Shown piece by piece: positions 26,767 to 34,739 of a DNA stretch of 64,000 nt. Where the stretch lies: assembly GCF_009796845.1 (NCBI RefSeq), contig NZ_CP047025.1, forward strand, positions 62,001-126,000, written 5' to 3'. A program made the position numbers and the translations under genes. The notes below the pieces were generated by a model. That model was given only the letters and a program-made list of their open reading frames with translations. It was not told where the DNA came from and did not search any database. The first letter of the stretch is position 1; each line of letters opens with the position of its first letter. The DNA comes from Cobetia sp. L2A1 (GTDB lineage: Bacteria > Pseudomonadota > Gammaproteobacteria > Pseudomonadales > Halomonadaceae).

Positions 26767-27183
26767 ATGCCCGTCATGCACGCTGCTGCGATCGAGGACT
26801 TTCTCGATGATGTCTTCCCCCAGCGAATGGGCACCATCGAGGCCGTCGGTGAGGGGTGGGCGACCATGGGGCTGGCCATCGAGGATGAGCATCTTCGCCC
26901 CGGTGGCAGCATCTCCGGCCCTGCGATGATGGCGCTGGCGGACGTATGCCTCTACGTCGCGATTTTAGGCGAAATAGGCCCGGAACCGATGGCTGTCACC
27001 AGCGATCTCAACATCCACTTTCTGCGCCGTGCGCGAGGGGATCGCGATTTGATGGCGACCGCCCGTATTCGCAAGCTGGGACGGCGCCTGGCCGTCGGCG
27101 AGGTCGAGCTGTTCAGTCATGGTGATACGGACCCCGTCGCTATCGTGACTGCGACCTATGCGTTACCCGAGCGTGATGACTAG
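26767..27183 (+). CDS. PaaI-type hotdog thioesterase
   Basis: A 138-residue hotdog-fold protein of the acyl-CoA thioesterase group. The region DEHLRPGGSISGPAMMALADVCLYVAIL corresponds to the hotdog helix, where PaaI-type enzymes usually show HPGG..SGP; here the His is replaced by Arg-Pro (RPGGSISGP), so catalysis may rely on the later Asp in ALAD. Strands LMATARIRKLGRRLAVGEVELF follow. GAGG precedes ATG 26767. Substrate unknown. Confidence 0.8.
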   Translation: MPVMHAAAIEDFLDDVFPQRMGTIEAVGEGWATMGLAIEDEHLRPGGSISGPAMMALADVCLYVAILGEIGPEPMAVTSDLNIHFLRRARGDRDLMATARIRKLGRRLAVGEVELFSHGDTDPVAIVTATYALPERDD

Positions 27184-27212
27184 GCGATGTGGGCGGATGA
27201 ATACTGGGCTGC

Positions 27213-27632
27213 CTAGAGTTTGTTGTGCGTCTTTTCCTCGCTACCGCGCTGTCGCCAGCCGGTAATGGCGAGGCTCAGCCAACCCGCCAGCAATAGCAGG
27301 CCGCCGATAGGCGTGATGATGCCCAGTTGGGTGCGCGAGGTTGTCGCCAGCGCATATAGCGAGCCGGAAAACAGCAGCATTCCGGCCGCCCAGAGGCCCA
27401 GAGTCAGCATCTGGCCACGCAGTGGCTGTACCGAGCGCCACGCCAGTACGCCAACTGCCGCCAACACGTGCCACATCTGGTAGCGCACACCGGTCTCGAA
27501 GACGCGCAGCATGTCGGGGCTGATAGTGCCGCGCAGGCCGTGACTGGCAAAGGCGCCCAGGGCCACGGTAGACATGCCGGCCAGGCCCATGGCCAGCCAC
27601 CAGTGGCGAGAATGTGAGTCGTTGCGCTGCAT
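27213..27632 (-). CDS. DUF423 (YgdD-like) small membrane protein
   Basis: Inner-membrane protein of 139 residues with four helices. The family pattern is clear: GLAGMSTVALGAFASHGL, then FETGVRYQMWHVLAAVGVL, LWAAGMLLFSGSLYALA and the last helix PIGGLLLLAGWLSLAI. Function unknown. ATG 27632 is preferred since AAGGAA lies about 10 bases upstream and the family start aligns there. Divergent from thiS. Confidence 0.88.
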   Translation of the reverse strand: MQRNDSHSRHWWLAMGLAGMSTVALGAFASHGLRGTISPDMLRVFETGVRYQMWHVLAAVGVLAWRSVQPLRGQMLTLGLWAAGMLLFSGSLYALATTSRTQLGIITPIGGLLLLAGWLSLAITGWRQRGSEEKTHNKL

Positions 27633-27709
27633 GAGAGGTATTTCCTTCAATGAGAGATGGAGGTGGTCATCAGGCACCGTGCGCCAATGCTTACGCCTGG
27701 CGATGCAAA

Positions 27710-27726
27710 GCCGCTACAATAGCGGC
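27710..27726 (+). promoter_or_regulatory. Hairpin/-10 region before thiS
   Basis: GCCGCTA-CAA-TAGCGGC forms a 7-bp hairpin, and TACAAT inside it (27715-27720) resembles a -10 box, with TTACGC 18 bases upstream as a weak -35. It lies 22 bases before the thiS start. No TPP riboswitch (THI box) is visible. Confidence 0.4.
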
Positions 27727-27748
27727 CTCTTTTCGTGGGAGCGACAGC

Positions 27749-27949
27749 ATGCAGATACAGCTCAACGGTGAAGCTCACGTGGTAGCAGAGACCACCACCA
27801 TTGCAGCACTGGTCGAGAGCCTCGGTCTTGAGGGACGACGACTGGCAGTCGAGTGCAACGAAGACATCGTGCCACGTAGTGAGCACGCCGGCACTTGCCT
27901 GCAGGAAGGCGATTGCATCGAGATCGTGCATGCCATTGGTGGCGGCTGA
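27749..27949 (+). CDS. thiS: Sulfur carrier protein ThiS
   Basis: Ubiquitin-like sulfur carrier for thiazole synthesis, 66 residues, ending in the required Gly-Gly (HAIGGG), which becomes the thiocarboxylate. The core LNGEAHVVAETTTIAALVESL and VECNEDIVPRSEH match the fold. GGGAG precedes ATG 27749. thiG, its partner, follows 54 bases later, so this is a thiS-thiG operon; the adenylating enzyme ThiF is not in the window. Confidence 0.93.
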   Translation: MQIQLNGEAHVVAETTTIAALVESLGLEGRRLAVECNEDIVPRSEHAGTCLQEGDCIEIVHAIGGG

Positions 27950-28003
27950 CCCTTCCTGTCCACCGGAACGACACCTTTTCACGTCCAGCCCAATGAGGTC
28001 ATC

Positions 28004-28852
28004 ATGACAGACAGTTCTGCCCAGACACCGCGTGACGCCACCCAGAATCAGGCCATGACTCAGGTGCCGGGGGATGCTCCAATGATTATCGCTGGTCGCG
28101 AATTTTCCTCGCGCCTGCTGGTCGGTACCGGCAAGTACAAGGACATGGATGAGACGCGTTCGGCCATCGAGACGTCTGGCGCGGAAATCGTCACCTTTGC
28201 CGTGCGTCGTACCAATCTGGGACAGAACAGCGATGAGCCGAACCTGCTCGACGTGCTGTCTCCCAGCCGTTACACCTTCCTGCCGAATACCGCAGGCTGC
28301 TTCAACGCACGTGACGCGGTACGCACCTGCAAGCTGGCCCGCGAACTCCTCGATGGCCACAATCTGGTCAAGCTGGAAGTGTTGGGCGACCAGGACACGC
28401 TGTATCCCAACGTCGTCGAGACGCTCAAGGCTGCCGAACAGCTGGTCGCCGATGGCTTCGACGTGATGGTGTATACCTCTGATGACCCCATCGTCGCTCG
28501 TCAACTCGAAGAGATCGGCTGCTGCGCCATCATGCCGCTGGGCTCGCTGATCGGCTCTGGCCTTGGCATCCTCAACCCGCACACCCTATCGCTGATCATC
28601 GAGCGCGCCAATGTGCCGGTGCTGGTCGATGCTGGTCTGGGGACGGCATCCGAAGCGGCCTTCGCGATGGAGCTGGGCTGTGATGGCGTGCTGATGAACA
28701 GTGCCATTGCTCACGCGCGCCATCCGCTGATGATGGCTGATGCGATGCGTCAGGCGGTCATCTCGGGTCGCGGCGCCTTCCTCGCCGGCCGTATGCCGAC
28801 TCGCTTGACCGCTCGTGCTTCTTCACCGGGTGCTGGACTGATCACTGGCTGA
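28004..28852 (+). CDS. thiG: Thiazole synthase ThiG
   Basis: Forms the thiazole phosphate of thiamine from 1-deoxy-xylulose phosphate, dehydroglycine and ThiS thiocarboxylate. The 282 residues include an unusually long polar N-terminal extension of about 25 residues before the core ([19 protein letters not shown]). The Schiff-base lysine is in LVKLEVLGD, and phosphate-binding elements are [11 protein letters not shown] and [23 protein letters not shown] precedes ATG 28004; an alternative ATG at 28082 would remove the extension. Confidence 0.95.
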   Translation: MTDSSAQTPRDATQNQAMTQVPGDAPMIIAGREFSSRLLVGTGKYKDMDETRSAIETSGAEIVTFAVRRTNLGQNSDEPNLLDVLSPSRYTFLPNTAGCFNARDAVRTCKLARELLDGHNLVKLEVLGDQDTLYPNVVETLKAAEQLVADGFDVMVYTSDDPIVARQLEEIGCCAIMPLGSLIGSGLGILNPHTLSLIIERANVPVLVDAGLGTASEAAFAMELGCDGVLMNSAIAHARHPLMMADAMRQAVISGRGAFLAGRMPTRLTARASSPGAGLITG

Positions 28853-28926
28853 AGCAATGACATCTCCGTTCCTGAATCCGAACCCGATGCTCCGGCATCG
28901 TTTCATGCAAAGACCAAGACGATCCC

Positions 28927-29724
28927 ATGACTGACGAGACCACCAAGCCGCAGGACGCTACGTCCGACACCACTCATGCTGACACTGCGACTCAAGATGC
29001 CGCTGCGCAAGGCACGCCTTCCGTGGCCGATGAAGCCGTAGCCCGTAAGCGTGGTATCAAGAGTTACGTGATTCGCGGCGGCCGTATGACCCAGGCTCAG
29101 ACGCGCGGTCTCGACGAGATATTCCCGCGTCTCGGCCTGCGTCACGAGCAAGGCGAACTGGATCTCGAGGCCCTCTTCGGCCGTCGTGCGCCGCTGGTCA
29201 TCGAAGTTGGTTTCGGTATGGGCAAGTCGCTGTGCGAGCAGGCACAAGCCAATCCGGAGACGGACTTCATCGGTATCGAAGTTCATGCGCCGGGTGTCGG
29301 CAAGTTGCTGGATGAAGCAGATAAGCAAGGCCTGACCAACTTGCGTGTCTATCGTCACGATGCACTGGAAGTGCTGGCCGATTGTGTGCCGGCGGGTAGC
29401 GCAGATACCTTCCAGCTGTTCTTCCCTGATCCGTGGCCGAAGAAGAAGCACCACAAGCGTCGCATCGTTCAGCCGGCTTTCGTTGAGTTGGTGCGTCGTG
29501 TGCTCAAGCCGGAAGGTCACTTCCACATGGCCACCGACTGGGCCAACTACGCCGAAGCGATGGCAGAGGAAATGGCCGAGGCCCCGGGCTTTACCAACAC
29601 GGCACCGGCAGAAAGCGCGCCCTATGTGCCGCGTCCTGACTTCCGCCCGCTGACCAAGTTCGAGCAGCGCGGTGAGCGTCTCGGCCATGGTGTCTGGGAC
29701 CTGATCTTCGTCAAGCAGGACTGA
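28927..29724 (+). CDS. trmB: tRNA (guanine-N7-)-methyltransferase
   Basis: S-adenosylmethionine enzyme that makes m7G46 in tRNA, 265 residues. The first 40 residues are a Thr/Ala/Asp-rich extension without a fold. The core is complete: RTQAQTRGL-like MTQAQTRGLDEIFPRLGL, VIEVGFGMGKSLCEQA (cofactor loop), FIGIEVHAPGVGKLL, LFFPDPWPKKKHHKRRIVQ (substrate signature) and FHMATDWANYAEAM. It follows thiG by 74 bases in the same direction, so it may be cotranscribed. Confidence 0.95.
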   Translation: MTDETTKPQDATSDTTHADTATQDAAAQGTPSVADEAVARKRGIKSYVIRGGRMTQAQTRGLDEIFPRLGLRHEQGELDLEALFGRRAPLVIEVGFGMGKSLCEQAQANPETDFIGIEVHAPGVGKLLDEADKQGLTNLRVYRHDALEVLADCVPAGSADTFQLFFPDPWPKKKHHKRRIVQPAFVELVRRVLKPEGHFHMATDWANYAEAMAEEMAEAPGFTNTAPAESAPYVPRPDFRPLTKFEQRGERLGHGVWDLIFVKQD

Positions 29725-29771
29725 CGATCGCGCCTTGTGCGCAGTGGCAGTCGTCACCATGACGCTGCATC

Positions 29772-29793
29772 GCGGCCGCCTTCGGGTGGCCGC
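29772..29793 (+). terminator. UUCG-tetraloop hairpin after trmB
   Basis: GCGGCCGCC-TTCG-GGTGGCCGC: 9-bp stem with one G-T pair closed by a C(UUCG)G loop, unusually stable. No U-run follows; it may end the message or protect its 3' end. Confidence 0.55.
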
Positions 29794-29872
29794 TTGCGTC
29801 TGAGGACTTGCTGCGTCCTTTTGCATTACCTGACCTTGCTCCTTCCTTTCCTCGTCCCGAGAGTTGCTGACC

Positions 29873-30790
29873 ATGACGACGCCTATTGCCGATTCGGCTG
29901 ATCTCCCGACCATGACACCGCTGACGGCACTGATCTGCCCGCTGGATGCCCAGCCACTGACGCGTGATGGCCAGAGCTGGTGTTGTGTCGACGGGCATCG
30001 TTTCGATATCGCCCGTCAGGGGCATGTCAACCTGTTGCCGGTGCAGCGCAAGCGCAGCCTTGATCCCGGTGACAGCAAGGCGATGGTCGTGGCGCGGCAG
30101 CGGCTGTTCGCTCTAGGCGGCTACCTGCCGCTGGCCGAAGCGTTGGCTCGTCGCGTGGTGGAAAGCGTGGACACACCACTGGGCGGTGCGTCCTTGGGAG
30201 TATTGGATGCCGGCTGTGGTGAAGGCTATTACTTGCGTCAACTCGCCCATGCGGCGGGGCAAGAAGGCATCATATTGGAAGCGGCAGGTCTGGATATCTC
30301 CAAGCATGCGGTGCTGGCAGCCGCCAGGCAGTCCCGTGATGCGGCCTGGCTGGTCGGTACCAATGCGGCACTGCCGCTGGAAGATGATTGCGTCGACGTC
30401 GTGATCTGCGCCTTCGGCTTTCCCGTCTGGCAGGAATTCGCCCGTGTGCTGAAGCCCGGTGGCCGCGTCGTGCTGCTGGAAGCGGGAGCTGAGCATCTGC
30501 TGGCACTGCGCAAGATTCTCTACCGTGAGCTGAAACCTGCGCGTGGCGAGGCGGGGTTGAGTGCTGCCGAGGCCGCTGGCTTTACGAGTGAGAGCGACGT
30601 CGAACATCTGTACGCAGGACTGTCGTTGGCCAGCAATGAGCAGATTCGGGATCTGCTGACCATGACACCACATCTCTATCGTGCAGAGCGCGAGGGTCTG
30701 GCGCGTGCCGAAGCACTGTCTGAGCTGGAGGTCGAATTGCACGCTGAGCTGCGGGTATTCACATCGGCTATTGCACAAGATAAAACTTAA
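29873..30790 (+). CDS. rlmA: 23S rRNA (guanine-N1-)-methyltransferase RlmA-like
   Basis: Methylates G745-type guanine in 23S rRNA, 305 residues. The N-terminal zinc domain reads ICPLDAQPLTRDGQSWCCVDGHRFD, then HVNLLPVQRKRSLDPGDSKAM, which is diagnostic for RlmA. The Rossmann cofactor loop is LDAGCGEGYYLRQL. In the zinc site the usual second Cys of CPLC is Asp (CPLD), so metal binding may be altered or use Asp. ATG 29873 is chosen over TTG 29864. A Fur-box transcription unit begins just downstream. Confidence 0.88.
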   Translation: MTTPIADSADLPTMTPLTALICPLDAQPLTRDGQSWCCVDGHRFDIARQGHVNLLPVQRKRSLDPGDSKAMVVARQRLFALGGYLPLAEALARRVVESVDTPLGGASLGVLDAGCGEGYYLRQLAHAAGQEGIILEAAGLDISKHAVLAAARQSRDAAWLVGTNAALPLEDDCVDVVICAFGFPVWQEFARVLKPGGRVVLLEAGAEHLLALRKILYRELKPARGEAGLSAAEAAGFTSESDVEHLYAGLSLASNEQIRDLLTMTPHLYRAEREGLARAEALSELEVELHAELRVFTSAIAQDKT

Positions 30791-30812
30791 ATAGAAATTC
30801 TTCGCATTTGCC

Positions 30813-30841
30813 TTGCAAAAGCAAATGAGAATGATTATCTT
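30813..30841 (+). promoter_or_regulatory. Promoter overlapped by a Fur box
   Basis: TTGCAA (30813-30818), 17-base spacer and TATCTT (30836-30841) make a sigma-70-type promoter. GCAAATGAGAATGATTATC at 30821-30839 matches the 19-base Fur consensus at 15 positions and covers the spacer and -10, which would block transcription when iron is plentiful. Confidence 0.65.
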
Positions 30842-30847
30842 GTCTGT

Positions 30848-30976
30848 GCGGTGTCCGGGCAGACATCGCAGGGCGAAAGCCCATCCGTAGTGGCGGAGTC
30901 AGGCCCCCGCTACGGTGTTTCTCCTCATCAAGCTAGTCACGGTCTTGGGCATCCTCATCTTGGGGATGCCCTTTTT
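30848..30976 (+). ncRNA. Candidate Fur-regulated small RNA
   Basis: A transcript of about 129 bases is predicted from the Fur-box promoter to a terminator, with no open frame or ribosome site inside. It holds GGGC-GAAA-GCCC (30871-30882, GNRA loop), a 9-bp stem CCGTAGTGG / CCGCTACGG (30885-30893 with 30907-30915), an apparently unpaired CU-rich stretch TTTCTCCTCATC (30918-30929) and the terminator. The CU stretch is complementary to Shine-Dalgarno sequences, as in RyhB/PrrF-like iron-sparing RNAs. I do not recognise it as a known RNA family. The exact 5' end is inferred. Confidence 0.6.
30947..30976 (+). terminator. Rho-independent terminator of the small RNA
   Basis: GGGCATCC (30947-30954) pairs with GGATGCCC (30964-30971), then TTTTT (30972-30976). 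Confidence 0.85.
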
Positions 30977-31001
30977 CTTGTGCCCAGTTCAATGAATGGC
31001 G

Positions 31002-31931
31002 TCAGAGGGTCAGCCAGAAAGGCAGTGTCAGCATCGCCAGTAGCGTTTGGGCAGTGATCAGCGCGGCCATCAGCTCGGCATTGCCGCCCAGCTGGCGGGC
31101 GAGGATATAGGCGGACGTCGCGGTGGGCAGGGCGGCAAACAGGATGGCGACATCCCGCGCGATGCCCGTCAGTCCCACCAGCTGACATGACGCGACGACC
31201 AGAGCTGGCATTGCCATCAGCTTGAGCAGGCTTGCCAACCACGCCACGCTGCCGCTGGTAATCAACACGCGAGGGCGAAGGGCGACCCCCACTGCGACCA
31301 GTCCCAGTGGCAGCGCGGCTCGTCCCAGCAGACTGATGGCATCGCCACTCCAGCCAGGAAGGCCGATTCCGCTCAGATTGAGTGCGGTACCTGCCAGACA
31401 CGCGAGCACCAGAGGGTTGCGAGTCAGCGCCTTGAGTGAGCGCAGCAGACCGCCTTCTCCCAGAGTGCCTGACCCGATGAAGGCCATCACGCACAGTAGA
31501 TTGGCTGCAGGGACCATCAATGCCAGCGCGACGGCGGCGACCGTTGCACCAGCTGCGCCGTGCAGTGCGGCGGCACCGGCGACACCGACATAGCTGTTGA
31601 AGCGAATGCTGCCCTGAAACAGCGAGGTGAAGGAAGCTGCATCACCCAGGTGACGGTTCAGCCAGTTGGGTGCATGCCGCCAGCATAGCCATAGCACCAC
31701 GGAGAATATCAGCATGGCGCCCAGCATCACGCTGGCTAGCGACATGACCGGTACGCTTGCCATGTCAGCACGTGCCAGCGTAGACACCAGCATGGCGGGG
31801 AACAGGATGTAGTAGATCATCCGCTCCATCTCATTCCAGAAGCCTTCACCCGGGAAGCGCCTCCAGCCCAGCAGAGCCCCGACAACAATCAAGAGGAAGA
31901 GGGGGCCGAGCGCCTGCTGTACACTTGCCAT
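31002..31931 (-). CDS. AEC-family (auxin efflux carrier type) transporter
   Basis: Inner-membrane carrier of 309 residues with about ten helices in two inverted halves. The start MASVQQALGPLFLLIVVGALLGWR and the segment IYYILFPAMLVSTLA are typical of the AEC family, whose bacterial members move malonate, malate or other organic anions. The second half shows ALPLGLVAVGVALRP and FAALPTATSAYILARQLGG, the conserved final signature. GAGGAA precedes ATG 31931; the frame extends 15 codons further. Substrate unknown. Confidence 0.88.
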   Translation of the reverse strand: MASVQQALGPLFLLIVVGALLGWRRFPGEGFWNEMERMIYYILFPAMLVSTLARADMASVPVMSLASVMLGAMLIFSVVLWLCWRHAPNWLNRHLGDAASFTSLFQGSIRFNSYVGVAGAAALHGAAGATVAAVALALMVPAANLLCVMAFIGSGTLGEGGLLRSLKALTRNPLVLACLAGTALNLSGIGLPGWSGDAISLLGRAALPLGLVAVGVALRPRVLITSGSVAWLASLLKLMAMPALVVASCQLVGLTGIARDVAILFAALPTATSAYILARQLGGNAELMAALITAQTLLAMLTLPFWLTL

Positions 31932-32127
31932 TCTGATTCCTCGTCTGGAGGTAGGATAAGACGTGCAGGATGCCAACCATCAGCCTGATAAGCTTGCCAT
32001 GAGACACATATCGCCGCATTCATTCATGTGTCGTATTGGCATGTCGCCGTGTGCTCAGTGATGCCAGTACTCAGCGACGATCTCTTTTTCTCTTCCGGCC
32101 ATGCGCCGGATTGTCATCGGAATTGCC

Positions 32128-32724
32128 ATGTATCGCGCCGAAGAAGATAACGCCCGCCCGCCACTGCTCAATCTGCTGATTGTGGTGACGCTGATCACTA
32201 TCGTGGTCTCGCTGTACTATCTGATCGACTACTACCTTGTACGTGACGGTAGTAATGGCAAGGTCACCTGGTTTGCGCCCAATCAATCCTGTGAGTTAAG
32301 CCATTCCCCCTGCCGTGCTGAGCTTGGCCGTTTTGGGCGAGTGACGCTCTCGCTTGAGGGTGATATCAGCCCGCTGACACCGTTGGGTATTCATGTCGTG
32401 ACCGAAGGCGTGGCGCCAGAAGCAGTGGAGGTTGATTTCATCGGGCGCCATATGGACATGGGTCTCAAGCGCAGCATGTTGACGAGCACTGATGCTCAGG
32501 GTGCTGAGCGCCAGCAATGGCTCGGAGAAGGGCAACTGGGATTCTGCAGCAGTGCGACCATGGCATGGCGGGCGCAGGTGATTGTCACGACTGAGCGTGG
32601 ACGCCTCGGTAGTTGGTTTGATTTTGACAGCCATCCACAGACGTCTACCGCGGAGCACCTCGAAAGCTCGGTGAGTCAGCTATTTCGCAGTGACGGGCGC
32701 TCTGCCAGTGAGCGCAGTGACTAA
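32128..32724 (+). CDS. Membrane-anchored protein upstream of SCO1/SenC
   Basis: A 198-residue protein with one N-terminal helix (LLNLLIVVTLITIVVSLYYLIDYYL) and a periplasmic domain of mixed strands, with three Cys (SCELSHSPC and GFCSS). I do not recognise the family. The next gene, 69 bases downstream, encodes a SCO copper chaperone, so a role in cytochrome oxidase or copper handling is plausible but only contextual. ATG 32128 is chosen; ATG 32101 would add nine residues. Ribosome sites are weak for both. Confidence 0.6.
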   Translation: MYRAEEDNARPPLLNLLIVVTLITIVVSLYYLIDYYLVRDGSNGKVTWFAPNQSCELSHSPCRAELGRFGRVTLSLEGDISPLTPLGIHVVTEGVAPEAVEVDFIGRHMDMGLKRSMLTSTDAQGAERQQWLGEGQLGFCSSATMAWRAQVIVTTERGRLGSWFDFDSHPQTSTAEHLESSVSQLFRSDGRSASERSD

Positions 32725-32793
32725 TGACGCTGAATCCTGGCGTTTGAGTGTCCGATATCCAGGTATCAGGGGTGTGTCATTCGGGAGTAAGGC

Positions 32794-33456
32794 ATGCACG
32801 ACGAGAGAACGCTGACCAAGACTTGGTTGATACTGGGCATCATCGGTATCGCGGCACTGGTGGGAGCGGGCGTGGCCTGGCAGCAGGCGCAGCGTGATCT
32901 TGCGCCGGTCGCTGGCATGCAGGCATGGGCAAGCCTCGGTGGTCCTATCCACCTGACGTCGAGCGAGGGTGACTTCCGTCTGTCAGAGGTCAGCATGGGG
33001 CAAGCAGCCACGGTGGCAGAAGCCACGCCCGTCGTCGCACTTTACTTCGGTTATACCCAGTGCCCGGATGTCTGTCCGATGACGCTGGCGGCCTTGCGTC
33101 AGGTGATGGCAGAGCTACCTCCTGCCACTGCTGCCCGTGTTGTGCCAGTGATGATCTCGCTGGACCCTGAGCGCGACACTCCTGCGCGCCTTGCAGAGTA
33201 CACGGGGCATTTCGGGCCGCGCTTCATCGGCGTCACCGGCAGCGATGAATCACTGGCTGAGATCGCCCGTCGTTACGGTGTCAGCTATCGACGTGTCGAG
33301 GCACCGGATTCAGCGCTGGGTTACACCATTGATCACGGTGCCGCACTTTATCTCGTCTCAAGCGAGGGTCGAATCTACGACCGTATTCCGTTTTCTCCCG
33401 GGGCCGCAGGTATTCGGGCTGGCTTGACACGCGTATTGAACGAGACCCACGAGTAG
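32794..33456 (+). CDS. SCO1/SenC copper chaperone
   Basis: Membrane-anchored thioredoxin-fold protein that delivers copper to the CuA site of cytochrome c oxidase or acts in redox homeostasis. The 220 residues begin with a membrane anchor (LILGIIGIAALVGAGVAW). The copper ligands are Cys in GYTQCPDVCPMTL (CxxxC) and the distal His in YTIDHGAALYLV. PVMISLDPERDTP is the usual signature between them. It forms a pair with the upstream membrane protein. Confidence 0.93.
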   Translation: MHDERTLTKTWLILGIIGIAALVGAGVAWQQAQRDLAPVAGMQAWASLGGPIHLTSSEGDFRLSEVSMGQAATVAEATPVVALYFGYTQCPDVCPMTLAALRQVMAELPPATAARVVPVMISLDPERDTPARLAEYTGHFGPRFIGVTGSDESLAEIARRYGVSYRRVEAPDSALGYTIDHGAALYLVSSEGRIYDRIPFSPGAAGIRAGLTRVLNETHE

Positions 33457-33528
33457 CTGATCTATGAGGCGTTGTCAGTCACCGTGTGAGGCGTATGATT
33501 CTCACCAGAATTCGATGGCAAATACACA

Positions 33529-33797
33529 TTGTCCACAAGTTGGCAAGGGTCGGTTGGAAATTTTGTGGATAATCATGCAGTGTCGAATCTGCAACGCAGC
33601 TGTCGAAATAGTGAATTTATTATATTCTTTTAAAACAGTAAGTTACGATAGTCAATGCGATAAGTGAAAGTCAGTGATCACTTTGCAGCCAAGCGGCATC
33701 ACTGCCGCATTGGCGTTTATACCCCTTGATTATCAACCTGTGGTCAATAGCTTTCCCACAGATTTATCCACAGGCTGGCTGGGCAGTTTTTGCCACA
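33529..33797. other. Cluster of DnaA boxes with AT-rich segment (oriC-like)
   Basis: Two perfect DnaA boxes: TGTGGATAA (33564-33572, minus orientation) and TTATCCACA (33764-33772). Near matches are TTGTCCACA (33529-33537, one change), TGTGGTCAA (33739-33747), TTTCCCACA (33752-33760) and TTTGCCACA near 33789. Between them 33601-33665 is strongly AT-rich (TTATTATATTC, TTTTAAAAC). The 475-base stretch 33457-33931 has no gene. This is the composition of a replication origin or a DnaA-titrating site; dnaA, rpmH and gidA are not in the window. Confidence 0.5.
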
Positions 33798-33868
33798 CTA
33801 CTGTGCAAGTATTCATCGGATATTAGCGAGTGTTGATGTGAAGTGTTGGTGAGGGTGTCCCCCAAACA

Positions 33869-33897
33869 AGAAGAGCCGCCCCAAGGGCGGCTCTTCT
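33869..33897. terminator. Terminator hairpin after fkpA
   Basis: AGAAGAGCCGCCC / GGGCGGCTCTTCT, 13-bp stem with a 3-base loop, just past the fkpA stop on the minus strand. Confidence 0.75.
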
Positions 33898-33931
33898 GTT
33901 ACCGAGATTAGACATGACTGTCTGATCGGTC

Positions 33932-34639
33932 TTACTTGCTGGCTTCAGCCTTGGTCACGTCTAGCAGCTCAACCTTGAAGGAGAGTGTCTCGTTCGGGCC
34001 GATCGGGCCGCCAGTACCGGCTTTGCCGTAGGCGAGGTCTGCCGGGATGTAGAGCATCCAGGTATCGCCGACGCTCATTTCCTGCAGTGCTTCCTGCCAG
34101 CCCTTGATGACCTGGTTGACCTTGAAGCTGACCGGCTCACCGCGCTGATAGGAGCTGTCGAAGACTGTGCCGTCCAGCAGCTTGCCTTCGTAATTCACCT
34201 TGACGGTATCTTCCGCGGCCGGAGAGTCACCCTCACCGGATTTCAATACCTTGTACTGCAGTCCGGAATCCAGCGTTTTCACGCCGTCTTTCTTGGCGTT
34301 ATCCGCCAGGAACTTGTCGCCAGCAGCCTTGTTGTCCGTGGCTTCCTGCTCGGCCACCTTCTTCTGCTCTTCCATCTTCTTCTGTTGGAACTTGGAGAGC
34401 GCATCAGCAATTTCCTGATCGCTCATCTTCATGTCGCCTTTCGCGTAGACATCACGCACAGCCTGAGTGAAGGCATCCAGATCCAGGTCGGTGATGTCCT
34501 GGGAGAGGCTCTTGCCCAGAGTTGCACCGATGCCATAGCTGAGCTGTGCCTGCTCGTTCGCGAGACTCTTGTCTGCGGCAAAGCTGAACGGGGTGACCAG
34601 GAGGGCGCCGAGCGCGACGGCACTAACCAGCTGTTTCAT
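33932..34639 (-). CDS. fkpA: FKBP-type peptidyl-prolyl isomerase (FkpA/Mip type)
   Basis: Periplasmic folding factor with chaperone and prolyl isomerase activity, 235 residues. The signal peptide MKQLVSAVALGALLVTPFSFA is followed by the helical dimerisation region (SYGIGATLGKSLSQDITDLDLDAF, then a Lys/Glu/Gln-rich long helix at about 85-120) and the C-terminal FKBP domain with VKVNYEGKLLDGTVFDSSYQRG, KGWQEALQEMSVGDTWMLYIPADLAYG. AAGGAG precedes ATG 34639. The terminator at 33869 ends the unit. Confidence 0.93.
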   Translation of the reverse strand: MKQLVSAVALGALLVTPFSFAADKSLANEQAQLSYGIGATLGKSLSQDITDLDLDAFTQAVRDVYAKGDMKMSDQEIADALSKFQQKKMEEQKKVAEQEATDNKAAGDKFLADNAKKDGVKTLDSGLQYKVLKSGEGDSPAAEDTVKVNYEGKLLDGTVFDSSYQRGEPVSFKVNQVIKGWQEALQEMSVGDTWMLYIPADLAYGKAGTGGPIGPNETLSFKVELLDVTKAEASK

Positions 34640-34739
34640 GAAAACTCCTTCAGGATGAGATGGGCCAGAGACGGGCCCGAAAAGCACGATGGGCACCAGG
34701 ATGATATGGCCATCCTCGTGCCCTAGTGTTACTCCGACT

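Noticed and set aside
27647..28582. 311-codon minus-strand frame opposite thiS-thiG
   Set aside because: Antisense shadow of two certain genes; His- and Gln-rich composition typical of such frames.
28903..29913. 336-codon minus-strand frame opposite trmB
   Set aside because: The trmB frame contains all family motifs; the antisense frame shows none.
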